The position numbers were made by a program, and so were the translations under genes. A DNA stretch of 64,000 nucleotides. Source: Lindgomyces ingoldianus (Eukaryota > Ascomycota > Dothideomycetes > Pleosporales > Lindgomycetaceae). The notes beneath the pieces were generated by a model. That model had not been told where the DNA came from and ran no database searches. It was given only the letters and a program-made list of their open reading frames with translations. Below, one piece after another: positions 1-10,800 of the stretch. The first letter of the stretch is position 1. Every line of letters begins with the position of its first letter. The stretch covers positions 190,312 to 254,311 of the forward strand of contig NW_022985194.1 of the NCBI RefSeq assembly GCF_010093535.1, written 5' to 3'.

Positions 1-580
1 AATAAAATTTAAAATATATTTAAATATATTTATAAAAAGCTTATATAGGCTTAAGCTTTTTAATAAAAGTACATAAACTAATTCTAAACCTCTACCCCTG
101 CGTATGCAGCTAGCAAGAAGGTCTAGCTAGACACTAAAAATATTTAAATAAACTAATAATTAAAGAAACTTAATTAGAAGAACCTTAGCCCCTTTATAGT
201 AGCCTATATAGTCTTATTACACACCTACTAATTAATTCTACCTAACAGCATAAAGATACACCCTGTGTTCTATGTATTATTGCTGCGCTAAGTAGCCCCT
301 AAATTTAACTATCTACTTAGACAGCTAAACTTACTACTTAAACTTATTATTATAAACAACAAACTAGAATATGTTATAAAAGATGTTAAATAGATCTAGT
401 TTAATAAAAAAAAACATATTTATAAATACTTTATAAAATAGACTAGATATAATAAACTATTATAAGAACTTATAAAAGCTTTATAAGAGAACTCTGCAGT
501 AACTTAATTCTACGCCTAATACCTATCTAAACTAAACCTATACCCTAATAAAGACAACTTAATGCTAGAACTACTAATAT
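1..580 (+). pseudogene. Gypsy-B2 integrase C-terminus with chromodomain, RIP-inactivated
   Basis: One forward frame reads as the end of a Ty3/Gypsy polyprotein if TAA/TAG are taken as mutated Gln/Trp codons. First comes the usual integrase tail (KIHPVFYVLLLR near 250-290, matching the family pattern of Ile-His-Pro-Val-Phe-His-Val-Ser-Leu-Leu). A chromodomain follows at about 361-530: EYVIKDV, then YKYFIK, a stop where the family has Trp, T-RYN, and YPSKLN. Such chromodomains bind methylated histone H3 and steer integration to heterochromatin. At least seven in-frame stops make it a pseudogene. The same frame is on the minus strand in Gypsy-B1. Confidence 0.85.
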
Positions 581-601
581 AAAGGATTCTCTTTCTAATA
601 A

Positions 602-611
602 GGGGGGGGGG
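602..611 (+). other. Polypurine tract of Gypsy-B2
   Basis: A run of ten G four bases before the LTR start, in the place of the plus-strand primer. In Gypsy-B1 the same position holds a GA repeat followed by GTAC instead of a pure G run. That difference cannot come from C-to-T or G-to-A change alone. Confidence 0.75.
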
Positions 612-614
612 TAC

Positions 615-932
615 TGTTACAGTATCCTCTCTAGATCCTAGACATAACTGTATTAGATGTGTACTAGAGTATTATTAGTGCACATCTAACATAAACATAA
701 CATAATATAGACATAAACTTAAGTATAAACTGCTTTAACACTAACTAAACTTAAAATAAGCTTAATTTATACTTAAAGTGCTTAGACTTTTAAGCTAAGT
801 ATTTAATTACTAATTTCTTTTTAAACCTTTTTATTCCTTACACAACGTCTTGTACCTACTATAATACCTCACGTAGTAATTAAACTAGACCTCTGTGAAG
901 CTCTATAACCTTACTCGTGCACAATTGTGACA
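615..932 (+). repeat. 3' LTR of Gypsy-B2 (318 bp)
   Basis: Begins TGTTACAGTATCC and ends ACAATTGTGACA. It is the reverse complement of the Gypsy-B1 LTRs at 4897-5214 and 30016-30334. The outer (right) end keeps GTGCACAATTGTGACA, whereas the internally facing B1 LTR copy is mutated there. Confidence 0.93.
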
Positions 933-2330
933 ATAGGCTATATTAGCATAAACTAGCTTAATACATTTATTAAGTGTTACTTAAAGCTTAAAGTAAAGTT
1001 TAAGTATAAGTATAACTATAAAAAAGCTTTTTATAAAAATCTTATAGTAATTTAAAGCTAGTTTAACTTTATAAAAAATATTAAAGCTAAGTATAGCATC
1101 TAGAATAATAACATGTACAACTTTAATAAGATAAAGTTTATAATAGGCTAAATATCTACTAGAGCAGTTATTATAAGTTTAGAGAGATAAGAACAGCTAA
1201 AAGCAGTTTAGCTAGGTAACTAGAAGTAGACAATAGCTATCTAAAGCATTAATGCTAAAAGGTAAGCTATTTTACTTTTTATTATTTTTTAAAGTAGTAA
1301 CTACTTTTTAAACTAGTATAAAAAAATTTACTTTAGAATTAAGTTATTATAATCTTTAAGTGTAGCTAGACTACTAATTAGCTTAGTCTAGACTAGTTAA
1401 AGCACTTTAATGTGTATATAAAAAAGTGTACTATTAGTAGCTACTATCTGCTAGTTATTAATAGCTATAAAAGCTATAACTTACTTTATTTCTAGTAATA
1501 CTATAAAAATAATAAGATTATTACTATTTATATACTTTTTTACTTATTATACTTTTTATAGCTACTTAATATAAGTTGTTTTACTTTTTAAAAAAAAAGC
1601 ATATAAGCACTAAGCTAAAAACTTTATATATAACTAGATTACTTATATTATAAAAATAAAGTTCTTACTATGCTTTAAAGCAGCCTATAATGCTATAATT
1701 ACTTTTAGTAATATTTAAAAAGAGTTTTAAAGCGCTAGATTAGTTCTTTTTAACTTATAATAAGTTATAATAGGCCTTAATGTAAAGTTGCGCACTCTAT
1801 TACTACTACTACTTATATATAATAAGCCTTAGCAGTTGTAAACCCTAAGTAATACTTTAAAACTTAAGTTATAATTAATGCTTATAAAAATAAAAATTTA
1901 GAAGCATATAAATAGTTTACTAACTTTTATAGTTAAAGTGTTTAAAAAAGTTTTAAAAAAAGTAGTAATAACTACGTATAAGCTAGTGTTAGTATAATAA
2001 AAAATTACTAAGCTTTAAGCAGCTAATAAAGCTACTATATAATATAAATTATATAAAAGAAAGTAAATTAAAGCAGAAAAGACCTTAATAATTTAGAAAA
2101 GCTTATACTTAATAGCTTTAAAGAAGTTTAAAGCGCACAGTAATAAAAAAAAAGTAAAAAAATAAGTGTAAGCTAAAGTAGGTAAGCTATTCTAAAGGCG
2201 CTGTAGATAGTGCAATTAGACTAGGCATAACACGCAAATGTGTAAGCAAGAAGTAGAAGTAGTATCTAAATAATATTCTAGGCTGTACTGTACTATATAG
2301 TGCTAGAGCAGGTTGTTATAGGCTATAATA
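933..2330 (+). pseudogene. pogo-A1 DDE transposase, RIP-inactivated
   Basis: The degraded frame matches pogo/Fot1 transposases (DDE_1 superfamily): the first catalytic block, which reads Leu-Leu-Val-Ile-Asp-Gly-His in the family, is present with the Asp codon changed to AAT (1460-1462) and His codons changed to Tyr. A C-terminal CCHC-like tail lies at 2202-2243 (C-x2-C-x4-H-x4-C spacing, with one Gln codon as TAG). Such a tail is common in fungal Fot1-like transposases. Many in-frame TAA/TAG stops show the protein is dead. The N-terminal DNA-binding part is outside the window. Confidence 0.8.
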
Positions 2331-2402
2331 GAGTTTGTTAGGGTAGGGTCTTAGCAAAAGTAAGCAACTCAGGTGTGTAAGCAACTTGCCTGTGAAGTAC
2401 GT
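933..2402 (+). mobile_element. pogo-A1: right part of a pogo/Fot1-like transposon
   Basis: Aligns throughout with the right portion of pogo-A2 (about 50500-51965). It ends in the family terminal repeat GAAGTACGT followed by the TA target at 2403-2404. The left part lies beyond the window, on the far side of Gypsy-B2. It is inserted in the gag region of Gypsy-A. Confidence 0.88.
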
Positions 2403-2404
2403 TA

Positions 2405-3819
2405 ATGCTTTATAATAATAAGCATAAAAAACATAAAAGAGAAACATAGTGTAAAAGAGCTTTTTAGAAACCTAAGTTTATTTCTAAAAAAAAAAAGCCT
2501 TTTATTATAATAAAAAACTAATAGACCTTAGTTACATAAAATATATATAAAGCCTTTTTTTAAAGAAAAGCTAAGCCTTTAGACATAATAAGCTGCCTTT
2601 AACTAAAAAGTAATAAAAGTAGCTAAAAGATAAGGCCTGCTTAAACTATAAAAAAGTAAGACATTTCTGCTAAAATTACCTAGACTTCTAAAAAAAAAAG
2701 AAGAATAAAAATACTACTATAATAATAAAAGCTATTACTGCTAAATACAGCTTTATAGATAAGAAAATATTAAAAAAATTAAATAATAGACTTTACTAGT
2801 AATGTAAAAAAAACTATTTTTTAAGAAACTACTTTAAAGCGTATTAAGAGGTAGTTATTAAAGATTTTAGTAGCCTTAATTAAGTGTTATAGAACCTTAT
2901 AATCTTTAAAAAATATAAAAAAGAAACTTAAATCTAAGAATATATTATAAATATTAAAAAAAAGAATAGTTTCTTTTTTATAACTAAACCCTTAGCACCT
3001 TACTTAGAGAGCTGTCTAAAAAGTTTTAGAAATGCCTATATTAAAAATGCAGCTAATAACATAATTACTTTAATAAATATATAGTTACACTTTATTACAT
3101 AAGCATTAGTAATAACTATCTAATGTTTAACATAATAAGATGTATAGCTAAAGTAAAGTATAATATTATAAGTAAAAAAAAATAATAGTAGTTCTTTATT
3201 AAAATTTATAATTAAAAACTAGAAGGAATAAGCAGACCTGCTAAGTTTAAAGTTCCTAAACTAGACCTTAGAAAACCTAAGACACTGCTTCTAGGCCTAG
3301 TAATTAGTAGGAAGGCTCTTATTATGTAATAGAATTACAGCTAGTGTATGCTCTGCAGAAGCACCTTCTATAGCACTAACAACTGCTAGTAGAAGGGACA
3401 CCCTGTATAGGTAGTACAAACATAAGAATATTCTTAGTAGACTTAAAAAAGCCCTTTTAACACCCTTTATAGACCTAATAACTGTCTATACCTCTAGTAC
3501 TAGTGCATGTAACAGTATTATATAAGACACTAGAATAATAAACACTAAGCAGGCTAGTAGCTTACATAGAAGAAGAACTATAACAGATGCTTATAGTAAG
3601 AGATAGCCTTAGCTTATAAAACTATAAACTGCTATACTTACTAAATAGCTTTACCTTATAAGTAAGAAAAATAGCTTAACTGTAATAATAAAAATAACTA
3701 TAAGTTTACTATTTTTAATAAAAAGTAGAATAAAAAGAAGATTACTTAATATTACACTACCTAGTAGAAGACTATAAGTGTAAAGTAGCGAACTACTGTA
3801 ACAAAAAACACTAATTATA
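2405..3819 (+). pseudogene. Gypsy-A gag (nucleocapsid) remnant
   Basis: A degraded forward frame runs across most of this piece. The clearest landmark is a gag CCHC zinc knuckle at 2638-2679. The first Cys, the His and an adjacent Cys survive, but the second and fourth ligand Cys codons are now TAT and TAC (Tyr), as expected from TGY to TAY change, and the knuckle Gly is Arg. Gag packages the RNA in the virus-like particle. Stops are TAA/TAG only. The protein upstream of the knuckle is cut off by pogo-A1. The stretch from 2850 to 3800 probably holds the gag-protease junction, but no protease motif could be fixed. Confidence 0.7.
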
Positions 3820-3821
3820 TA

Positions 3822-3884
3822 ACGTACCTAACAGGTTAGCCGGCTACACAGGTTGGCTAGCCACTTTTGCTAAGCCCCTACTAC
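3822..3884 (+). repeat. pogo-D1 left terminal inverted repeat with subterminal direct repeats
   Basis: About 60 bp matching the reverse complement of the right ends of pogo-D2 and D3. Behind the ACGTACCTAAC tip are two copies of a 17-bp unit built on GGCCGGCCAC, then ACTTTTGC-AAGCCCC. This copy is mutated (GGTTAGCCGGCTAC), whereas D2 is nearly intact. Confidence 0.85.
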
Positions 3885-4077
3885 ACTCTACCTATCTACA
3901 TAATGCCTTAACAACAACACTAGATTAAATTTTCTAAAGAACATTAGATATAGCTTGCTTTTTAAGCTTTTAAATAAGACTTAAAACTTTTCTTATAACA
4001 CGCTACAGCTATTTATAATGTCCTTTACACAACACTAAGCAATTAACGCGCTAGACAGCCTTTAGAAGTAAAACGCT

Positions 4078-4896
4078 AGCCTAAATTAAAAAATCTAACT
4101 AAGCTTAAAAAAAAGTAGTTATTAAGTACATACTTAAGCTTATTATACACAGATTTCTCTCTAAGCTTACAGCTGTAGCTAATATAGCTAATTCCTTGCG
4201 CGCAGAGCGCAATCTAGGCTAGGTTAGCTTAAACTAGCCTAGTATGTAAGTTAAGCACTGCCCTAAGTTTATAATAAAGTTTAATTATAAGTATAATTAT
4301 AAAAGAGCACTTTATAAAAATCTAAAGGTTATCTAAGGCTAGTTTTACCTAGTAGCTAACATAAAAGCTAAGTATAGTATCTAAAATAAAGACATGTATA
4401 ACTTTAATAAGTTAGGCTTTATAATAGGCTAGATATTAACTAGAGTAGTTATTATAGCTTTAAAGAGATAAAGATAGCTAAAAGTAATATAGTAAAGTAA
4501 TAAAAAGTAAATAATAGTTATCTAGAGCATTAATGTAACAAAGTAAGCTATTTTACTTTTTATTATTTTTAAAAGCTGCTATTACTTTTTTGCCTAGTAT
4601 AAGAAAAAGAATCTGCTTTAGAACTAGGTTATTACAGTCTCTAAGAACAGCTAGATAATAAATAAGCTTAGGCTGTAGTAGTTAAAGCACTTTAATAAGC
4701 ATATAAAAAAAAGTTATAGGCGCTTATTAGCTTTTTATTATTAATAGCTATAAAAGCTATAACTTACTTAATTTTTAGTAGTACTATAAAAAAAATAAAA
4801 TTATTACTATTTATATACTTTTATACTTATTACACCTTTTATAGCTTTTTAATGTAGGTTGTTTTACTTCTTTAAAAAAGGTGTATAAGCGCTAAG
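4078..4896 (+). pseudogene. pogo-D1 transposase, N-terminal and first catalytic part
   Basis: The degraded frame covers the N-terminal DNA-binding region and runs into the DDE domain. The recognisable blocks are the family segment ITVS-N-QINNELGLQWLKHF (about 4630-4690, with stops), then the first catalytic block, in which Asp-Gly-His has become Tyr/stop. Near 4845-4875 a LFNVGCF block stands where the family has Leu-Asp-Val-Gly-Cys-Phe, so the second catalytic Asp reads Asn. The frame is interrupted by Gypsy-B1 just after this block and continues at 30340. Inactive. Confidence 0.78.
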
Positions 4897-5214
4897 TGTC
4901 ACAATTGTGCATAAGTAAGGTCATAGAGCTTTACAGAAGTCTAGTTTAATTTACTATGTAAGGTATTATAGTAGGTACAAGACGTTATGTGAGGAACAGG
5001 AAAGTTTAAAAAAAATTAGTAATTAAATACTTAGCTTAAAAGTCTAAGCACTTTAAGTATAAATTAAGCCTATTTTAGGTTTAGTTAGTGTTAAGGCAGT
5101 TTATACTTAAGTTTATGTCTATGTTGTGTTATGTTTATGTTAGATGTGCACTAATAATACTCTAGTACACATCTAATACAGTTATGTCTAGGATCTAGAG
5201 AGGATACTGTAATA
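4897..5214 (-). repeat. 3' LTR of Gypsy-B1 (318 bp)
   Basis: On the minus strand it starts TATTACAGTATCC (from TGTTACGG/AGTATCC) and ends TTGTGACA. The purine-rich GAGAGAGAGTAC just before it (minus strand, about 5215-5230) is the polypurine tract. The outer end (TGTCACAATTGTGC on plus) is less mutated than the matching inner end at 30016. Confidence 0.92.
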
Positions 5215-5804
5215 GTACTCTCTCTCTTATTAAAAAGGAAATCTTTTACATTAGTAGTTCTAGCATTAAGTTGTCTTTATTAGGGTATAAGTTTAGTTTA
5301 GATAGGTATTAGGCGTAGAATTAAGTTACTGTAGAGTTTTTTTATAAGGCTTTTGTAGGTTTTTACAACAGTTTGTTGTATCTAGTCTATTTTATAAAGT
5401 ATTTATAAATATGTTTCTTCTTATTAAACTAAATCTATTTAATGTCTTCTATAACATATTCTAGTTTATTATTTATAATAACAGGTTTAGGTAGCAGGTT
5501 TAGCTGTCTAGGTAGATAGTTAGATTTAGAAGCTACTTAGCGCAGCAACAATACATAGAACACAGGGTGTATCTTTATGCTGTTAGGTAGGATTAATTAG
5601 TAAGCATGTAATAAGACTATATAAGCTACTATAAAGAGGCTAAGGTTCTTTTAATTAAGTTTCTTTAATTATTAGTTTATTTAGATATTTCTAGCGTCTA
5701 GCTAGACCTTCTTACTAGCTGCATACATAAGGGCAGGGGTTTAAAATTAGTTTACGTACTCTTATTAAAAAGCTTAAGCCTATATAAGCTTTTTATAAAT
5801 ATAT
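5215..5804 (-). pseudogene. Gypsy-B1 integrase end and chromodomain
   Basis: Reverse-strand equivalent of 1-580, with the same integrase tail and chromodomain (about 5290-5465). Stops interrupt it at the positions of Trp and Gln. It ends 10-15 bp before the polypurine tract, so this family has no extra frame between pol and the 3' LTR, unlike Gypsy-A and Gypsy-E. The break at 5809 is the Copia-1 target duplication TTAAA, and the frame continues at 18183. Confidence 0.8.
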
Positions 5805-5809
5805 TTAAA

Positions 5810-6075
5810 TGTCTGTACACAGCAGCAGCGTCGCGGCCTAGATACAAGCGATCACGCATGAGCAGGATCACGTATCTATGTTACATAATGCTTGTGCGCG
5901 AACCTCTGTGCGCGAACATCTAGATATCCCCCTTTTCCTTTATATAAAGGAAAAATAAAAAGTAATTAACACTAGTTACCTAACACCTCTATGCAATGTT
6001 TACACTGTGCAAACCTCTCTATCTTATACGCATTTGCTAACACTAAGTGCTAGCTAGCAGAGAGTCTATTTAACA
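5810..6075 (+). repeat. 5' LTR of Copia-1 (266 bp)
   Basis: Starts TGTCTGTACACAGCAGC and ends GTCTATTTAACA. It contains an imperfect palindrome at 5841-5877 (GATACAAGCGATCACG paired with GATCACGTATC), kept in every Copia LTR here and a possible U3 regulatory element (inference). The outer left 60 bp keep GTCGCGG and GCGATCACGCATGAGC, which are mutated in the 3' LTR. Confidence 0.92.
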
Positions 6076-7051
6076 CTAATTAGTAGTTTAAATACTATAA
6101 AAAAGAAAGCTTTTCTTGTACTTTTTTATTTAAAAGTTTATATATAAAAAAAATTCTTTTCTTTACTACTTTAACTATAAATTAGTAAGAGTAAAAATAG
6201 AGTCTAATTTATATATAAGTAGCTATAAATCTTTGTTTAGTTACCTAAGCAAGAGTAAGAAACCTGTCTATATAATACTATTTAGAGGTATTATATAAAT
6301 AGTAGTGCTTATTTAACACTAGAAGGTCTGTTTTATCTTTTTACATAAGGCTGTTTAGAGGTAGTGTACAACAAGAAGTAAAACAGCGCGCAACAACGCA
6401 TAATTAACTACTATAAAGTAACAAGTAACGCTAGCTTTATCTATAACTAGCTAACATAACATATTAACATATAACTAATACATATCTTTTATAGGCATTT
6501 TAGCAAAGACCCTAGCAAAGCAAATAAATATTAAAAATTAAGTAGATAAGATTAAACTATTAAATAATACACTTAAAAAAAAGCTTAATTTATACATAGC
6601 TAACTTAATTATAGAACTTTACATGTTAAGCATAATAAATGTATATATGCTTAAAAACTTTTAAAATAACTTTATAAAGTAAAAGCTTATACACTTTAAA
6701 GATCTTAGCTAACTATTTTTATAAAAACTAATTACTACTTTATAGAATAAAGGTATTAGCTTTAAGAAGGACATAATAAAAGCTACTACACTATATAAAC
6801 TTATAAAAAAAACACACATTTACTGTTCTACTAGAGCATTATATAAAACTATTACTACTATTACTAGTTTTAACATAATAAAGAATGTCTTTATATAAAT
6901 TACTTATAGACTTAATACTTTCTTTATAATTAGTATAACTACCTTATAATAGCTTACTGTACAAGAGCATAACTAGGCAGCTACATATTCCTATAGCTAC
7001 AGCTCTACATAAGATTCTCTAAAGCTTGTACCTACTGCATATAATTTAATT
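6076..7051 (+). pseudogene. Copia-1 leader and probable gag remnant
   Basis: The first 400 bp (6076-6480) are an AT-rich leader without a readable frame. From about 6500 a degraded frame runs to the Copia-2 insertion point and continues at 13243. It corresponds in position to Copia gag, but no CCHC box could be fixed, so the gag call rests on position. Copia-2 carries the same sequence at 12000-12970 on the other strand. Confidence 0.5.
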
Positions 7052-7317
7052 TGTTAAATAGACTCTCTGCTAGCTAGCACTTAGTGTTAGCAAATGCGTA
7101 CAAGACAGAGAGGTTTGCACAGTGTAAATATTACATAGAGGTGTTAGGTAACTAGTGTTAATTACTTCTTATTTTTTCTTTATATAAAGAAAAAGGGGGA
7201 TATCTAGATATTTGCGCACAGAGGTTCGCGCACAAGCATTATGTAACATAGATACGTGATCCTGCTTGTGCGTGATCGCTTGTATCTAGGCTGCAACGCT
7301 GCTGCTGCGTACAGACA
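7052..7317 (-). repeat. 3' LTR of Copia-2 (266 bp)
   Basis: Plus-strand ends are TGTTAAATAGACTC and GCGTACAGACA. On the coding strand the LTR starts TGTCTGTACGCAG. The inward end reads TGTATCTAGGCTGCAAC, where the outer end of the partner LTR keeps CGTATCCAGGCCGCAAC. Confidence 0.93.
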
Positions 7318-7800
7318 CTAGCAACTTTTCTTTTTGTCTAAAGAGTTGCCTTCTATACATGTTACCTCCCTTCTGTCTGTGTAGGTCTATTTAATTATGT
7401 TCTGCCTTTACTCTACCCTATTTGTTAGGACTTGCCTTAGTAATGCTGTGCGTTAGAATAAGCTAGTTGTGCTATGTAAATAGCTTTTTTTTTCTTTATC
7501 CTTAGCTTTTTAAGCCTTGCTGTATAATTCTCTAGCTCTTTTTTNNNNNNNNNNGCTGACAGTAACAGATCCTTATAATAAGAAAAATAAGTGTGTACAA
7601 TAAAAAAAAAACAAAACAAAAGAAAATAGGCTTTATATAAAGGTGTTATTAGTCTAGTTAGTCTAAGGCATCTTTACGCACAGAATCTAGCTAGTCTATA
7701 GATGCTTCTATCTAGATAAAGAGGTAGTTAGTTAAGACTAATAATTAAAAAGCCTAGTTTAGTGTTTTTTTTATACATGCATCTACTAAGTTATCTTTAC
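7318..7800 (-). other. Copia-2 3' untranslated region
   Basis: Non-coding stretch between the RNase H end and the 3' LTR. It is shared with Copia-1 (17541-17911) and partly with Copia-3 (44917-46199). On the coding strand a purine-rich AAAAAGAAAAGTTGCTAG lies directly before the 3' LTR and is the likely polypurine tract. No frame is visible. Confidence 0.65.
7545..7554. other. Assembly gap (10 N)
   Basis: Ten N bases. In Copia-1 (about 17680) and Copia-3 (about 45323) the same place holds a long T/A homopolymer followed by TA(C/T)A(G/T)TGCTA, so the gap probably hides a homopolymer of similar size and nothing else. Confidence 0.95.
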
Positions 7801-10800
7801 TATTAATTTACCTTATTTTAGTAATTTCCCTCTTTTTATATAATTTGTAGAGTAACATAATGTTAATTATAAGTTACTTTTTACTAGTAGTGCTTAGCTT
7901 AATAAAGTAATTATATAGAGACCTTAAATCTATGCAGATTACTACTAGAATTAGTAGCAGTTTAAGCATTTATATAATTTACTATAAAGTTGTACTAAAG
8001 GTAATTACATTATTAAACTTTTTAACTATTTTATATAGTTTACTAGTAAGAACACTCTTAGTTACTCTTTTACACTTAGTAGAATTTTAGTGTATAATAT
8101 TACCTAGTATTTTAAAGTAGTTACTTTACTTTATATAGTCTTTATTACTTAATATAATTAAGAATCTTAGCTATAAGCTAAGGTTCTTATTATTAGTAAA
8201 TAATTTATTTATAAAGATAAACAGCTTTGCATAATTAAGCTATAATAGTAAGAAGGTAAGACTATGCTTACTATTATCTATTTACTATTAGATTTATATG
8301 TTAAGTGTGTTAATATTATTATATAAAGAGTCTATAGTTTATGCAGTAATAGACAAGTTAAATACTGCCTTTAGTTAACACATAAATATAATGTATGCCT
8401 CTCTTACACATTACTTAATATATTATTATGCAGCATCCTTATCTTTTAAGTTAATTATATAAAAGTAGCTTACTTATCTCTTTTAAGTAAGAACTACTAT
8501 GTTATGTGTAAGTTTAATTCTTTTACTATTAAACTTAATAGGCTACTTTTCTGCTAAAATAGTCTTACTTTTTATATAAAACTTTACTTTTTATAGTTTT
8601 TTCTTTTCTCTTTACATAAAATCTTTTGTTATAATACTTAAAGTGTTATTTATTTATAGGCTAGTAATACTAAAAGTGTGCTCTTCTTTATTAGTAATTA
8701 AAAAGTAGAGGTTGTATAAAAAGATGTGCATACACAGCTTTTTTTTATAGTAGTTATAATATATCTTAAACTAATATAGTTCTAATTTAGTAGCTTTATA
8801 TAAGAGTTGTATAACTTAGAGTATTATATTTAGTAGAAAGCTCTAGCGCATCTTCTTTAGTAGCTTTATGTATAGTGTGCGCATAAGCTTATCTATTAAT
8901 TAGATGTATACTTATGTAATATTATATAGTTTAAAATGCATTTTATACATAGCTCTTAGGCTTACTTTTATAGCTAAAAGTAGTCTTTAGCTTATTCTTT
9001 AGATAGTTAGTAACTAAGTAAGAATTTTTTTTTTCTTTTTATCTAAGTAGCTAGCAAACACTAGGCAGGATTTCTTATATAGTTAAGTTATTTTACTTTT
9101 TACTTTTTATATAAGGCAGAGGTTAAAAATCTAACCTTTATGCTTTATTAAGTTATACACTATAACTTTAAAAGTGCTGTTAGTAATTAGAGTGTTTATC
9201 TTTATATAGTTTAATTTCTTAAATAGTTTTTTAAGTGTAGTAATTACACTATTTATATAGAGCTTAATAAATAAGGCTTAATTATCTTTTTTTTTTTAAG
9301 TTAGAAATACCTAGTCTAGACTTTATGTAAGTTTTCTTTACCTTTTACTTCTTCTAGTATCTATATCTTCTTTTTACACTAGTGCAGCATTACTATTCTA
9401 AAGAGCTTAGTCTATAGTAGGCTCTAGTTTTACTTTTATAATATTTTTATAAAGCTATTTTTTTTTCCTTTTTTTTAAAAGATCTCTTTATACAGGGATT
9501 AGTTTATTTAGGTTATTTATTATAAGTAAGTTGTTTTTTTTCTTTTCTTTATAGTATAGTTTAACCTGTGTATATTAGAGCTTTAGTAGGCTATTTTTTT
9601 TTTTAATAATAATGTCTTTTTTTTTAATGCTCTTAATTTTGTATAGGCTAGTCTAGCTTTTTTTCTCTTTTTATGCTATAATTTTTAAGCTAAAAAAGAG
9701 GTTAAGAACTTTATATGTTATAAAGCTATTATAAGTGTTAATTACATAATTAATATTTACTTTTACATAGTTCTTTTAAAGTATTTTTATTACCTTTTAT
9801 ACAGCACTTGCTTATGTAATAATGTTTAGTAATAGTAGAGAGTTTAGGTTAATTCTTAAGTATGCTCTAAAGACTAGCAGTGTGGGTACTAAACTATATA
9901 GGCTAGCTGTGTTGTTTAGAGCTTTAACTGCTATCTACAGGATAGCCTTATTATCTATATAGTTACTTAGCTTAGTCTTTAGAATGTTAAACACTTATTA
10001 GAGAGGTGCATGTGCGCGCTTAACCTTTCTAACTGCCTAATGTGCTTCTATAGGCATCTGCCTACATGTAGCTTCTATAATCTTTACATAAGCTTAAAAA
10101 TCCTTTAAAGTAAAGTTTATACTAGAGTTATGCATAATATAGTCTAAGAGTCTTTAATAAGTGTTAATCTAGCATTTGCATAGTGTATTCTAGGTATTTT
10201 GTGTAGACATAGATTTTAGGAATGTAGCAGCCTAAAATAATATGTCTATATTAATAACATGTAGAACATTTTTATTATTAATTTATATAACATTAATAAC
10301 AACTTTATAGTTAAAGTAAGTGTTATTTTTAATTATAAACTTAAATTTTTGTAGGGCCTAGTTATATAATTAGTAAAGGTAGTAGAACTTCTTAATCTCT
10401 TCTAGCACTGCAGCATTAATGTTATAGCTAGCGCTAGTTAGCATCTTCTAGAGTCTCTCTATGTAAGGGTGTCTAAATTAGCAGTAGAGGTAGTAGAGTT
10501 TTAATTTAGTAAAAAAAGATATAAATTCTTTTTTACTAATATTAAAAAAAAAGTGTCTTTATTTTTATATAATAAGAATAGTAGTTTTATCTTTACATAT
10601 AATAATATTTAAAATGTTATTAAAGTACACACCTATTTAGTCTATGTCTGCTAGAGACAGTAGGAACAGTGTTAGAGTGTCTAGAATATAATATGTTACA
10701 TTACTAACTAGGTTAGTAATTTATATAGTACTAATTAATTTTATTAATTTTTATTTTTTAAAGCTAATACTTTTTTTTCTTAGTGTCTAGTTTACTTTTG

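Larger units (their letters stand above)
1..932 (+). mobile_element. Gypsy-B2: 3' part of a Ty3/Gypsy chromovirus, cut by window start
   Basis: Same family as Gypsy-B1, which lies in the opposite orientation: bases 1-600 match the reverse complement of about 5215-5809 and continue past its Copia-1 insertion point. It consists of the end of pol, a G10 polypurine tract and a complete 3' LTR. The bases right of the LTR resume a pogo-A transposon in its interior, so this element is inserted in pogo-A1. The right flank ATAGG (933-937) would be the target duplication, but its left partner is outside the window. Confidence 0.9.

Noticed and set aside
5841..5877. tRNA-like or riboswitch-like hairpin in the Copia LTR
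   Set aside because: Only an imperfect palindrome kept in all LTR copies. No cloverleaf, no internal promoter boxes.
7437..7619. 60-codon minus-strand frame across the N run
   Set aside because: Runs through the assembly gap and the Copia-2 3' untranslated region. Copia-1 and Copia-3 do not share it as an open frame.
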